DNA of 20,976 nucleotides from Bacillota bacterium (GTDB taxonomy: Bacteria; Bacillota; Dethiobacteria; DTU022), in the NCBI GenBank assembly GCA_012510325.1, contig JAAZIG010000217.1, forward strand, positions 1 through 20,976, read 5' to 3'. The position numbers and the translations under genes are program-made. Of the stretch, positions 7,141 to 14,745 are shown one piece after another. Each line of letters opens with the position of its first letter. Position 1 is the first letter of the stretch. The notes under the pieces were generated by a model. That model did not search any database. It saw only the letters and a list, made by a program, of their open reading frames with translations, and was not told where the DNA came from.

Positions 7141-7816
7141 CCTTCCGCCGCGGGCCCCCTTCCGTTTTAAAGGCCCGGATCAGCTCCATCCCGCCGGGAT
7201 CGCCGAAAACGGCGGACCCGGCCACGAGAGCGGTCGCTCCGGCGGCGATGACCGGCGCCGCCGTCTGCGCGTTGATCCCCCCGTCCACCGAGAGCTCCAC
7301 CGGCCGGCCCAGCTGGCGAATCTTCCGGGAGAGCGCTTCGATCTTCGGCAGCATCTCCGGGATGAAGGCCTGTCCCCCGGCCCCCGGATTGACGCTCATC
7401 ACCAAAACCAGATCGAGAAGGGGCCAGACGTAGTCGAGGACCTCTGGAGGCGTCGCCGGATTCAGCGCCGCTCCGGCCTTCAGCCCCAGCTTGCGGATCT
7501 CGCGGAGAACGCCGTCCAGATGTGCGCTGGCCTCGGCGTGGACGGTGATCAGATCGGCCCCGGCGCGGGCAAAGGCCTCCAGATGTTTTTCAGGCTGCAC
7601 CACCATAAGGTGGGCGTCAAAGAGCAAATCGGTGTGGGGACGCAGCGCCTGCAGCACGGGCGGGCCGATGGTGATGGCGGGGACAAAGCTGCCGTCCATG
7701 ATATCGAGATGAACCCAGTCGGCACCGGCCTCTTCGATGCGGCGCACCTCTTCGCGGAGGCGTCCGAAATCGGCTGACAGCAGCGACGGAGCTACTTTAA
7801 TTCCTTCTGCGAACAT
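7136..7816 (-). CDS. rpe: Ribulose-phosphate 3-epimerase
   Basis: Rpe interconverts ribulose 5-phosphate and xylulose 5-phosphate in the pentose phosphate pathway; it is a metal-dependent TIM barrel. The 226-residue product matches the family throughout: KVAPSLLSADF near the start, WVHLDIMDGSFVP with His36 and Asp38, DAHLMV with His69, LVLVMSVNPGAGGQAF, and ELSVDGGIN with the catalytic Asp178. The ATG at 7816 lies 3 bp past the rsgA stop and uses a GGAGAAG ribosome site inside rsgA. It ends the stp-prkC-rsgA-rpe unit, the usual Firmicute neighbourhood. Its stop codon overlaps the -35 box of the rib promoter. Confidence 0.98.
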   Translation of the reverse strand: MFAEGIKVAPSLLSADFGRLREEVRRIEEAGADWVHLDIMDGSFVPAITIGPPVLQALRPHTDLLFDAHLMVVQPEKHLEAFARAGADLITVHAEASAHLDGVLREIRKLGLKAGAALNPATPPEVLDYVWPLLDLVLVMSVNPGAGGQAFIPEMLPKIEALSRKIRQLGRPVELSVDGGINAQTAAPVIAAGATALVAGSAVFGDPGGMELIRAFKTEGGPRRKV

Positions 7817-7819
7817 GGC

Positions 7820-8728
7820 TTACCACTTCTCCTTGTCTTTCAATTCCTGCCAGAACTGCCGGTACTGGCGGTAGCGGCAGCGGTTGATCAGCCCCGCAGC
7901 GGCGGCCTCGCGAACGGCGCAGCCCGGCTCGTGCATATGATTGCAGTTGCGAAAGGAGCAGCCCTCCCGGTGCGGGGCGAACTCGGGGAAAAGATCGCCC
8001 AGCCGCTCCGGCTCCAGATCGGCGAAAGAGAGGCGCGAGAATCCCGGGGTGTCGACGACGAAACCGCCTCCGGGCAGCGCCAGCAGCTCGACATGGCGGG
8101 TGACGTGGCGGCCGCGCCCGATCTTCTGGCTGACCTTTCCGGTTTTTAAGCCGAAGCCGGGCTGAACGGCATTGAGCAGGGACGATTTGCCCGCTCCCGA
8201 AGGGCCGGCGAAGACGGAGAAGCGCCCCTTGAGCTTTTCTCTGAGCGGCGCAATGCCGACGCCCTCGCTCGCGCTGCACCAGAGCAGCGGATAGGGGAGG
8301 GGGCTGAGCGTAGCGGCGGCGGCCTCCTTCTCGGCGGCATCCGCCAAATCGGTCTTGTTCAGGCAGCAGACCAGCTCCAGCCTTTCCCGCTCCCCCTGCA
8401 GCAGGATCCGTCCCGCCAGAAGCCAGTCGGGAGCAGGCTCTTTCAGGGCCAGCACCAGGACCATCTGCTCGACATTGGCCACCGGGGGCCGCAACAGGAC
8501 GGTTTTGCGGGGCCGCCGCTCCACGATCACTCCGGCGCCCTCTGCTCCGCCGCCCGGCCTCTCCGCCGTGGCAGCGGTCTCCTCGGGCTGAAAAATCACC
8601 GCATCGCCGACGAGGATGGAGCCGTGCTCCTGCTTCAGCCGGCCGCGAGCCCGGCAGAGATAGCTTTCGCCTCCGGCCCTGCGGACGGTGAAAAAACCTC
8701 CTGCCGCTGTGACTACAATTCCTTCCAG
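7820..8728 (-). CDS. rsgA: Ribosome small-subunit maturation GTPase RsgA, probable CTG start
   Basis: RsgA is a circularly permuted GTPase that checks late 30S maturation. The motif order is permuted as expected: NKTD (G4, about 124-127), CSASEG (G5), then GPSGAGKSSLLNA (G1, about 175-187), GRGRHVT (G2) and DTPGF (G3, about 226). The C-terminal zinc site C-x4-C-x-H-x5-C is Cys257, Cys262, His264 and Cys270. The first standard start codon is a GTG at 8599, but that would remove most of the N-terminal OB domain. The frame upstream encodes EGIVVTAAGGFFTVRRAGG and RARGRLKQEHGSILVGDAVIF, typical of that domain. The frame is open back to a stop at 8776 and has no ATG, GTG or TTG there. CTG at 8728, 11 nt after GGGGGAGG, gives 302 residues, the family length. 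A sequencing error could also explain this. Confidence 0.93.
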   Translation of the reverse strand: MEGIVVTAAGGFFTVRRAGGESYLCRARGRLKQEHGSILVGDAVIFQPEETAATAERPGGGAEGAGVIVERRPRKTVLLRPPVANVEQMVLVLALKEPAPDWLLAGRILLQGERERLELVCCLNKTDLADAAEKEAAAATLSPLPYPLLWCSASEGVGIAPLREKLKGRFSVFAGPSGAGKSSLLNAVQPGFGLKTGKVSQKIGRGRHVTRHVELLALPGGGFVVDTPGFSRLSFADLEPERLGDLFPEFAPHREGCSFRNCNHMHEPGCAVREAAAAGLINRCRYRQYRQFWQELKDKEKW

Positions 8729-8754
8729 AAAATTAACAACCTCCCCCGTCGGGT

Positions 8755-10461
8755 TTAATCCTCGGGCTCCTCTTCATCCTCCCCGGCAGCCTGCTCCTCC
8801 TCCGGCGGGGGACCGCTGCTGATGATCAGATCGACCTGCTGTCCCTTCTGCACCGGCTCGCCGGCCTCGGGATACTGCTTGATCACCGTATCGGCAGGCT
8901 CTTCCGACTCTTCGTAGCGCAGCAGGGGACGCAGCCCCTCCTGGTCCAGATAGGCGACGGCCTCATTTTTATGCTTGCCCACAAGCTTGGCGATGAGGAT
9001 CGGCTTCACCCCCAGGCTGACATAGACAACCATCTCCTCGTTCGGGGAGAGCATCGCTTCGGCCTGGGGCAGCTGCTTGATCACCTTCCCCTCGGGAATA
9101 TCGCTGTTGTGCTCCCGGACCCAGCTGACTTTCAGGCCGAGCCCTTCCAGGATGATCCGGGCCTCGTCCTCCGTGCGCAGATAGAGATTTGGCGCCGGCA
9201 CATTTTCCGGCCCCTTGCTCACGTAGAGATCGATCTCCCGATTTTTCCGGACCGTGCGCCCCTGAAAGGGCACCGTTTTAACGATGTGCCCCTCGGGGAT
9301 GGCGTTGTCGTGGACATAGAAAACTTCGGGATTGGGCACCAGCCCGTCCTCTTTCAAGATCTCGACGGCATCCTCATAGCTGAGGCTGCGCAGCTCGGGG
9401 ATCTCCACCTCGGGGACATTGATGAAAAAGTAGTAAAAGAGAGCCAGTCCGACGATGAGGGCCACGCTGAGGAAGACAATCGCCACGATGAGGGGTCTGT
9501 TCTTCTTTTTCGCAGACTCCTTCCCGTCCCGATCGTCCTCTTCCTCTTGCTTCTGGCCCGCCCTTATCTCCGGCAGGGGTCCCATCACCCTGGTCTCATC
9601 ATCGTCGCTGCCGAACAGCGGTGTCGTAAAAGCGCGGGAATTCCCCTCGCGCTGAAAATAGCGCAGATCCTCCAGGAATTCGGCGGCGCTGAGATAGCGG
9701 CGCCCGGGATCTTTTTGCATCGCCTTTAAAATAATCCGCTCCAGGGGCGCCGGCAGATCGGAGGCCAGCTTCGACGGAACCGTCACCGGCTCCTGGACAT
9801 GCTTCATCGCCACGGAGACGGGGCTCTCCCCCTGAAAGGGGACCTGCCCGGTGACGGCCTCGTACAGGATCACCCCGAGGGAGTAGAGATCCGAGCGCTT
9901 CTCGGCCAGGCTGCCCCGGGCCTGCTCCGGGGAAAAATAGTGCACCGAGCCGATAATTTTGTCGGCACAGGTAAGGGTGGTCCCGTCGGCGGCGATGGCG
10001 ATGCCGAAATCGGCGACCTTGATCTGGCCGTTGTTCAAGAAAATAATATTCTGGGGCTTGATATCGCGGTGAATCACCCCGGCGGCGTGGGCTTCCACCA
10101 GCGCCTCGGCGATGCGGGCGGCGATGGAGACCGCCTCCGTGGCGGAGAGCCTCCCCTTTTCACGAATATACTGCTTCAGATTCTTGCCGTCGAGGTACTC
10201 CATGACGATGAAATGGACATTCTGCTCTTCCCCGACATCATATATGCTGACGATATTGGGATGGGACAGGCCGGCGGCAGCCTGGGCTTCGCGGCGGAAA
10301 CGCTTCACAAAGGCGCTGTCACCGGTCATCTGCTCCTTGAGCACCTTGACGGCAACAGCGCGGTTGAGCAGACTGTCCCAACCCCGGTAAACCTGAGCCA
10401 TCCCCCCTTCACCGACCATCTCCAGCAATTTATAGCGGCCCGCCAACTGTTTTCCGACCAT
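8755..10461 (-). CDS. prkC: Serine/threonine protein kinase with PASTA repeats (PrkC/PknB type)
   Basis: This is a membrane kinase that senses cell-wall material and phosphorylates cytosolic targets such as translation and division factors. The 568-residue protein has an N-terminal kinase domain (about 10-270) with the glycine loop GEGGMAQVY, lysine in AVKVL (Lys39), HRDIKPQN (Asp133), DFG (Asp151) and SPEQARG. A Lys-rich juxtamembrane stretch (ESAKKKNRP) precedes one transmembrane helix (about 324-348). Three extracellular PASTA repeats follow (about 350-417, 418-485, 486-551), then an acidic tail. ATG at 10461 overlaps the stp stop by one base (TGATG) and follows GGAAGGCGGGCGG. A TTG one codon earlier is an alternative. 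It is translationally coupled to its antagonist stp and followed by rsgA, the conserved arrangement. Confidence 0.97.
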   Translation of the reverse strand: MVGKQLAGRYKLLEMVGEGGMAQVYRGWDSLLNRAVAVKVLKEQMTGDSAFVKRFRREAQAAAGLSHPNIVSIYDVGEEQNVHFIVMEYLDGKNLKQYIREKGRLSATEAVSIAARIAEALVEAHAAGVIHRDIKPQNIIFLNNGQIKVADFGIAIAADGTTLTCADKIIGSVHYFSPEQARGSLAEKRSDLYSLGVILYEAVTGQVPFQGESPVSVAMKHVQEPVTVPSKLASDLPAPLERIILKAMQKDPGRRYLSAAEFLEDLRYFQREGNSRAFTTPLFGSDDDETRVMGPLPEIRAGQKQEEEDDRDGKESAKKKNRPLIVAIVFLSVALIVGLALFYYFFINVPEVEIPELRSLSYEDAVEILKEDGLVPNPEVFYVHDNAIPEGHIVKTVPFQGRTVRKNREIDLYVSKGPENVPAPNLYLRTEDEARIILEGLGLKVSWVREHNSDIPEGKVIKQLPQAEAMLSPNEEMVVYVSLGVKPILIAKLVGKHKNEAVAYLDQEGLRPLLRYEESEEPADTVIKQYPEAGEPVQKGQQVDLIISSGPPPEEEQAAGEDEEEPED

Positions 10462-11210
10462 CAAACCGCCCGCCTTCCGATTTCGGTAGCGTAGACTACC
10501 GTGATATTATCGCAGCCGCCCCGGTCGTTGGCCAGCTTGATCAGCGCCTCCGCCACCAGCAGGGGATCGGGCTGCTCCTGCGTGATCCGGAAGATCTCTG
10601 CATCGCGAACCATCGAGGTAAGCCCGTCGCTGCATAAAAGAAGCGCTTCAGCCTCGTTCAGCTCGCGCTCGATGAGATCGATCTCGAGATCGGACGAGGT
10701 CCCCAGCGCCCTGACCAGAATATGCCGTTTCGGGTGGCCTTCCGCCTCCTCGGGGCTGATGCGGCCGGCCTGAATAAGCTGCTCCAGGAGAGAATGGTCC
10801 TCCGTCAGCGGGGTGAGCGCCTCACCGGAAACAAGGTAAGCCCGGCTGTCCCCGACATGACCGATGGTCAGCGAGGAGCCGGACAGAAATCCCGCCGTGA
10901 GCGTGGTGCCCATCCCGGCTTTGTCGCTGTCCCGGGCGGCCGTATCCAAAATTACAGTATTCGCCTTGATGATTAAGTTTTTGATAATTTCGGCAAAATG
11001 GCCGCGCGGCGGCGGCTCCTTCAGGTCCAGCTCATTCCAGTAACGCTCAAATACCCCGATAGCGAGGGCGCTGGCCACATCTCCGGCCACATGCCCGCCC
11101 ATACCATCGGCTACCGCCAATATGGTTAAGTCCTCCCCCGTTTTCACCAGGTAGCTGTCTTCGTTACGGGAACGCTCCCGGCCGGGGTGAGTAAGGCCAA
11201 CGGCGCGCAA
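10461..11210 (-). CDS. stp: PP2C-type serine/threonine protein phosphatase (Stp/PrpC)
   Basis: Stp removes phosphates placed by the neighbouring PASTA kinase. It is a Mn/Mg-dependent PP2C (PPM) enzyme in the cytosol. The 249-residue product shows RSRNEDSYL (Asp18), AVADGMGGHVAGDVAS (Asp35-Gly36), GMGTTLTAGF, IGHVGDSRAYL, TEDHSLL, LLLCSDGLTSMV and DRGGCDNITVVYA, which supply the metal-binding aspartates. The start is a TTG at 11210, supported by GGAGGTG 6-7 nt upstream and by the normal beginning MRAVGLTHPGR. It is the first gene of its operon with a promoter at 11289-11261. rlmN, often found just upstream of stp in relatives, is absent from this window. Confidence 0.97.
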   Translation of the reverse strand: MRAVGLTHPGRERSRNEDSYLVKTGEDLTILAVADGMGGHVAGDVASALAIGVFERYWNELDLKEPPPRGHFAEIIKNLIIKANTVILDTAARDSDKAGMGTTLTAGFLSGSSLTIGHVGDSRAYLVSGEALTPLTEDHSLLEQLIQAGRISPEEAEGHPKRHILVRALGTSSDLEIDLIERELNEAEALLLCSDGLTSMVRDAEIFRITQEQPDPLLVAEALIKLANDRGGCDNITVVYATEIGRRAV

Positions 11211-11260
11211 GGCATCACCTCCACCGACTTGAGGCTTACGTAATAAAATATTCCGAGATC

Positions 11261-11289
11261 AGTATAGCAAAATTCACCGCAAATAACAA
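11261..11289 (-). promoter_or_regulatory. Promoter of stp-prkC-rsgA-rpe (extended -10)
   Basis: On the minus strand TTGTTA (11289-11284) and TATACT (11266-11261) are separated by 17 bp, and TG one base before the -10 (TTGCTATACT) makes it extended. It overlaps the tail of the upstream terminator and lies 50 bp before the stp start. No other good promoter is visible in this gap. Confidence 0.7.
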
Positions 11290-11323
11290 CGCCGGGCCCG
11301 CCGTTAGCAGCGGCGGACCCGGC
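11279..11323 (-). terminator. Intrinsic terminator after the corrinoid-protein gene
   Basis: On the minus strand GCCGGGTCCGCCG (11323-11311) pairs with CGGCGGGCCCGGC (11303-11291): 13 pairs with one G-U, 7-nt loop. The T-rich GTTGTTATTTG follows. It separates the UroD/corrinoid unit from stp. It starts about 70 bp after the corrinoid gene's stop. Confidence 0.8.
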
Positions 11324-11395
11324 TTCGGAAAGACGGCGGCAGCATCTTCGCCGAGCAGCGTCTCCCCCTGCAGCAGCCTTGTGGACGGATCCTGA

Positions 11396-12022
11396 TCAGG
11401 CTGCTCCAAACACCTGCGCGGCAATTTTGGTGGCGTCGCTGGCGATGGCGCTGCCGTAATCGGCACCGCTAAACTCCATCACCTTGTCGTCGATAATCGG
11501 TCCGCCGATGAGCACTTTCGCCCCCAGCCCGGACTCCTTGACCGCCCGAACACACTCTTTCATCGTGCCCATGGCCGAGGTCAGAAGCATACTCATGGCC
11601 ACCAGCGGGCTTTTTGTCTCCCGGGCCGTCTCGACAAATTTCTCCGGAGCGACATCCACCCCCAGATCGACGACGTCGTAGCCGGCCCCTTTCAGCAGCA
11701 TCACCACGATATTTTTGCCCAGATCGTGGATATCTCCCTTGACCGTGCCGATGACGACGGTGCCGCGGTATTCCCGCTCTCCCTCCGCCAGCCGGGGCTC
11801 CAGAACAGCCATCGACTCCTTCATGATCTCACCGCAGAGGATCAGTTCGCTCAGGAAAAATTCGCCTTTTTCAAAGAGATCGCCCACCCGGGCCATCCCC
11901 GCCTGCAGGCTGCCGATAATTTCCATGGGCTTGCTGCCGCCCTGCAGCCGCTCCTCTACAAGAGCGAGCACCCTCCCCTGATCCAGTCCGGCAATGGCTT
12001 CAGCCAGTTCATCTCTGCCCAT
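11396..12022 (-). CDS. Corrinoid (B12)-binding protein of methyltransferase systems (MtaC/MtbC/MttC-like)
   Basis: Proteins of this type carry a corrinoid that accepts a methyl group from a substrate-specific methyltransferase and passes it on. The 208-residue product has an N-terminal helical cap domain (about 1-85; GSLQAGMARVGDLFEKGEFFLSEL). A Rossmann-like B12 domain follows with the base-off/His-on motif GDIHDLGKNIV, where His99 would be the lower cobalt ligand. SMLLTSAMGTM and LIGGPIID follow as in relatives. The ATG at 12022 follows AAGGAGGATT. It is the last gene of a unit with a UroD-family protein and a 56-residue protein upstream, and a strong terminator downstream. The partner and substrate cannot be read from the sequence. 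No MtaB- or MttB-type gene and no reductive activase lie in this window. Confidence 0.93.
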   Translation of the reverse strand: MGRDELAEAIAGLDQGRVLALVEERLQGGSKPMEIIGSLQAGMARVGDLFEKGEFFLSELILCGEIMKESMAVLEPRLAEGEREYRGTVVIGTVKGDIHDLGKNIVVMLLKGAGYDVVDLGVDVAPEKFVETARETKSPLVAMSMLLTSAMGTMKECVRAVKESGLGAKVLIGGPIIDDKVMEFSGADYGSAIASDATKIAAQVFGAA

Positions 12023-12071
12023 TTATCGTAATCCTCCTTTTTATCATCGTAAATGCGCCGGCGCCGGCTCG

Positions 12072-12242
12072 TTACCGCTGCACCCAGTTCCACAGGTAGA
12101 GGTACCCGAACAGATCCAGCTTCTCCCACTGTTCCCTGATCAGCCCGGCATCGCCCTTGATCTCGCCCAGCTCTTTTTCTTTGGCCTCCCAGGGGACGCA
12201 CACTCCCGGGGGCATATTCTTAAAGGTAAGCTCTCTGCTCAT
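12072..12242 (-). CDS. Unrecognised 56-residue protein between UroD-like and corrinoid genes
   Basis: An ATG at 12242 opens a 56-codon frame ending in TAA at 12072. GGGAGGA lies about 7 nt upstream of the ATG, as good a ribosome site as those of its neighbours. The product begins MSRELTFKNMPPGVCVPWEA and ends in an aromatic stretch, LDLFGYLYLWNWVQR. The middle is charged (EAKEKELGEIKGDAGLIREQWEK). It has one cysteine, four tryptophans, no signal peptide and no clear membrane segment. It lies 22 bp after the UroD-family gene and 49 bp before the corrinoid gene, so it is almost certainly co-transcribed. I do not recognise a family. It could be a small accessory subunit of the methyltransferase pair. 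No function is claimed. Confidence 0.75.
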   Translation of the reverse strand: MSRELTFKNMPPGVCVPWEAKEKELGEIKGDAGLIREQWEKLDLFGYLYLWNWVQR

Positions 12243-12264
12243 TTCAGGATCCTCCCGTCATAGT

Positions 12265-13440
12265 TTAATAAACCCCGTATTCGATACCGGCCTCGATGAG
12301 AGCCCGGATATTTTCCTCTTTGGCATCGTCGAGAATAACCGCCCCGGCGTCGAGGATAAAGCCGCCGTCCCGGGCATATTTGTCGAGCAGGCGCTTGACA
12401 TAGTCCTTGACCTCTTCCGCAGTTCCGAAAGCGAGCAGCGAATTGGGCACATTGCCGCTCAAGCAGAAGCGTCCGCCGAGCACCTCAAACGCCTTGTCCA
12501 TATCGGTCTGATCGACATGGAAGATAATGCTCTTCTCGGGCAGTTCGGCGATCTTCTCCAGATACGGTGTCCAGATATTTTCAGCATAGAACATCGTCCG
12601 CTTGCCGTAGCTCCAGAGCCCCTCGATGACCTGCTTCAGCGTGGGCCAGTAGAACTGCTCCCACTGCTCCATCTTCATAAAAGGATAGGCGCCGCGGTGC
12701 AGCGGCATGAACAGCGGGAAATCGGTATCGCCCTGAGCGGTGGCCATGCCGTAGAAAATATTGTGCGGCACCAGCACCTCCAGCGCTTCCTTCACTTTCT
12801 CCGGGCGCTGGTACAGATCGAGCATGATCCCGGAGAGCCCGCGCAGCGTGTCGGCCAGGGTGTCAAAGGGCGCCTTGCTGATTCCGACGATGGAGGGGAT
12901 CACCCCGTAGTCGCGCAGATAGGAGGCCGTCGCCTCACCGCCGGCGGCAAACTGCTGGGCCAGCCCAAAAGCGCCCTTGATCAGAGCAGCCGAGGCGCGG
13001 TAGGAACCGGGCTCGGCCAGATCGGTGTGAATGCGCGGCAGATATGTAGTGGCGATCCATTCGGTGGGGTTGGCGATAAAGTCGTCGTAATCCTCGGGGA
13101 GCATATAGGGCTCCTCGACGTACTGAAACATGGTCTCTTCATCCAGATCCCGGCCGGCGAAGCGCAGATATTTCGCACCGACGGCATCGTGCAGGGTGGC
13201 CCACCACAGGTTGGCCGCTCCGACGACCATCTCCAGATCGAGCCGGTCGAGCATCTTCCTGGTGGCGTCGACATTCTTCTCCCAGTCGTAGTAGGTCTCC
13301 TGGAAGCTGTAACCGGACACCTTGGTGATAAATTCACCGGAAAAATTAAGGCGGATGGGCACCCGATCGGGCTTCTCCAGGTTCATCGCCGCCAGATACC
13401 TTTTCTTCCTCTCCTCAGCAAGCTTCTCCATATCGGCCAT
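12265..13440 (-). CDS. Uroporphyrinogen decarboxylase-family protein, probable corrinoid-dependent methyltransferase partner
   Basis: The 391-residue product belongs to the UroD/MtaA superfamily of TIM barrels. Many members are not haem enzymes but move methyl groups to or from corrinoid proteins. Family-like features are NLEKPDRVPIRLNFSGEF near the start, PLHRGAYPFMKMEQWEQFYWP (about 246-266), SIIFHVDQTD (His308, Asp310), FCLSGNVPNSLLAFGTAEEVKDY (Cys326) and the ending GGFILDAG...EYGVY. The zinc motif of the well-known methyltransferases (His-x-Cys, later Cys) is not seen in that form: the His is followed by Val-Asp. The ATG at 13440 has AGGAGG about 9 nt upstream. It leads the unit with the 56-residue protein and corrinoid protein, which argues for a corrinoid-linked role, not haem synthesis. 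No other haem gene is present. Confidence 0.9.
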   Translation of the reverse strand: MADMEKLAEERKKRYLAAMNLEKPDRVPIRLNFSGEFITKVSGYSFQETYYDWEKNVDATRKMLDRLDLEMVVGAANLWWATLHDAVGAKYLRFAGRDLDEETMFQYVEEPYMLPEDYDDFIANPTEWIATTYLPRIHTDLAEPGSYRASAALIKGAFGLAQQFAAGGEATASYLRDYGVIPSIVGISKAPFDTLADTLRGLSGIMLDLYQRPEKVKEALEVLVPHNIFYGMATAQGDTDFPLFMPLHRGAYPFMKMEQWEQFYWPTLKQVIEGLWSYGKRTMFYAENIWTPYLEKIAELPEKSIIFHVDQTDMDKAFEVLGGRFCLSGNVPNSLLAFGTAEEVKDYVKRLLDKYARDGGFILDAGAVILDDAKEENIRALIEAGIEYGVY

Positions 13441-13739
13441 TCCGGCAACCTCCTGTCGTAATTGGTTTGCTTAAAACAGATGCCGCTCCTCTTCAGCTGT
13501 TCAGCGCAACCGGATCCCCCCCCTCAAAATAGAATTAAACAGGTGCACTCTATTCTCTCCCACGGGGCAACAGGCGATTCTTATTCAATTGTCAGCTTAA
13601 AAGATCATTTGGCGAAACCAATGTTTCCACCCGGCCAAGTGCCCGCCGGGTTCTCCGCTTTGCCGCAGCGACAGTTTCAAAAAGAGAGTACCGGGTTAAG
13701 CGGTCCTGCATTGTCCGGCGCAGCCGGATTGGTACTTAC
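13441..13739 (-). promoter_or_regulatory. About 295-nt structured leader of the UroD/corrinoid unit
   Basis: Between the predicted start near 13733 and the UroD gene lies a long leader with several hairpins. TCCGGC/GCCGGA (13714-13728) has a 3-nt loop. ACCCGGC/GCCGGGT (13629-13651) has 7 pairs. GGTGGAAAC/GTTTCGCC (13611-13631) shares 3 nt with the previous stem, so the two compete. AGAATAGAG/TTCTATTTT (13526-13556) is A/U-rich. An outer repeat AGTACC/GGTACT spans 13687-13736 and may be partly upstream of the transcript start. A run of eight G's (13523-13516) and the AGGAGG site follow. I see no B12 box or other aptamer I recognise. No credible gene is seen in 13441-13835 on either strand. Confidence 0.45.
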
Positions 13740-13768
13740 ATAATACATCACCGGCTCCGGCTGGTCAA
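13740..13768 (-). promoter_or_regulatory. Promoter of the UroD/56-aa/corrinoid unit
   Basis: On the minus strand TTGACC (13768-13763) is 17 bp from TATTAT (13745-13740), each one mismatch from consensus. It lies 67 bp after the stop of the other UroD-family gene and about 300 bp before the gene it would serve, implying a long leader. Confidence 0.65.
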
Positions 13769-13835
13769 GTTGTCAGAGTGTATGCACAGTTCAAGCGGTA
13801 CTCGCGGTACTCGCGGCGCGGCGGCAGCCTTGCAT

Positions 13836-14729
13836 CTAGGGAAGCCCGGCTGCGCGGTAGATGGCTTTGAGACCCGGCAGATCGATTCCCGGGAACAGGC
13901 CGCAGGTGGTGCCGAGGATAAACCCCTGCCCCTGCGAAAGGGCGGTGATCTCCGAAGCCAGTTTTTCGAGATGGGCGGGCTCCCCGGCGCGCTCCAGATC
14001 GTCCACCTCCAGGGTCCCCCAGAGGCACAGTTCAGGATAGCTCTTTTTCAACTCCCGGGGCTCCATTCCCGCCTGCCTTTCGAAACATTGCAGGCCCCGG
14101 AAGCCGCAGCCTATGAGATCGGGGATGATCTGGGTGTAGTTGCCGTCGGAATGGAAGAAGACGGGGACCCTTCCCCAAGCCGCCTCCAGCTGCCGGGCCA
14201 GGGAGGGGAAAAAGTGCTCCCGCAGCATGTCGGGGCTGACCATGAGGCCGCGGGTGTAGGCGATATCATCGGCCATGATGATCCCGTCGATGCCCCGGCC
14301 GATGAGGCTGTCGATGAGCGCCCCGTTCAGCTTTTCCACCTTTTCGATGAGATCCCGGCAGGAGCGGGAGGAGCTGCGGGAGAGCATCATCAAAAATTCG
14401 GTATAGCCCTGAGTGCGCGTCCCCCAGCCGAAAGCGCCGTCGAGGAGGGCGAAGGTAAACAGGGGGGTCTCCAAAACCCACCTCTCCAGATCGGGCAGGG
14501 GGGCTTCCAGCCTCCCGGGGATCTCCGGACCGCCGGGGTACGCCGGGGCCAGGGTGACCAGATCCAGCCCCAGCTCTTCGATAAAGGCGGCTCTCTCTTC
14601 AAATCCGACGGAGCCGCTGTTGAGATGACGGCGGATGAGCTGGTCATCGATGACCAGCTCCCCCCGGGGGATCCGATCAAGAGGTTGGCGGCTGATCGCC
14701 GCTTTGACCCGTTCTTGGGAGTTCAACAT
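13836..14729 (-). CDS. Second uroporphyrinogen decarboxylase-family protein (HSDGN type)
   Basis: This 297-residue protein is another UroD/MtaA-superfamily TIM barrel, only distantly like its neighbour and shorter than the usual 340 or so residues. It starts MLNSQERVKAAISRQPLDRIPRGE, the common UroD-like opening. It carries GIDGIIMADDIAYTRGLMVSPDM (about 146-168), VPVFFHSDGNYTQIIPDLIGCGFRGLQ (His193, Asp195, Asn197) and LCLWGTLEVDDL. The end is GFILGTTCGLFPGIDLPGLKAIYRAA (Cys276). His193 and Cys276 could be metal ligands by analogy to MtaA-type enzymes. The ATG at 14729 follows GAGGTG. It lies between an acyl-CoA synthetase gene and the UroD/corrinoid unit, with separate promoters predicted on both sides. 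A corrinoid or methyl-transfer role is inferred from context only. Confidence 0.85.
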   Translation of the reverse strand: MLNSQERVKAAISRQPLDRIPRGELVIDDQLIRRHLNSGSVGFEERAAFIEELGLDLVTLAPAYPGGPEIPGRLEAPLPDLERWVLETPLFTFALLDGAFGWGTRTQGYTEFLMMLSRSSSRSCRDLIEKVEKLNGALIDSLIGRGIDGIIMADDIAYTRGLMVSPDMLREHFFPSLARQLEAAWGRVPVFFHSDGNYTQIIPDLIGCGFRGLQCFERQAGMEPRELKKSYPELCLWGTLEVDDLERAGEPAHLEKLASEITALSQGQGFILGTTCGLFPGIDLPGLKAIYRAAGLP

Positions 14730-14745
14730 GGCAAGGCACCTCGCT

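Noticed and set aside
11956..12201. 81-codon minus-strand frame overlapping the corrinoid start
   Set aside because: It overlaps the 56-residue gene and the corrinoid start in another frame. It is Arg-rich and has no ribosome site, while the 56-residue frame has a clear one.
12157..13461. 434-codon plus-strand frame
   Set aside because: It lies antisense to the well-supported UroD-family gene and shows no recognisable domain. Long antisense frames are expected at this GC content.
13441..13740. Cobalamin riboswitch before the corrinoid unit
   Set aside because: I looked for the B12 box and the conserved core on the minus strand and did not find them. Only unassigned hairpins are present.
13462..13743. 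93-codon plus-strand frame in the leader region
   Set aside because: No ribosome site, no family likeness, and it lies opposite a leader with a predicted minus-strand promoter.
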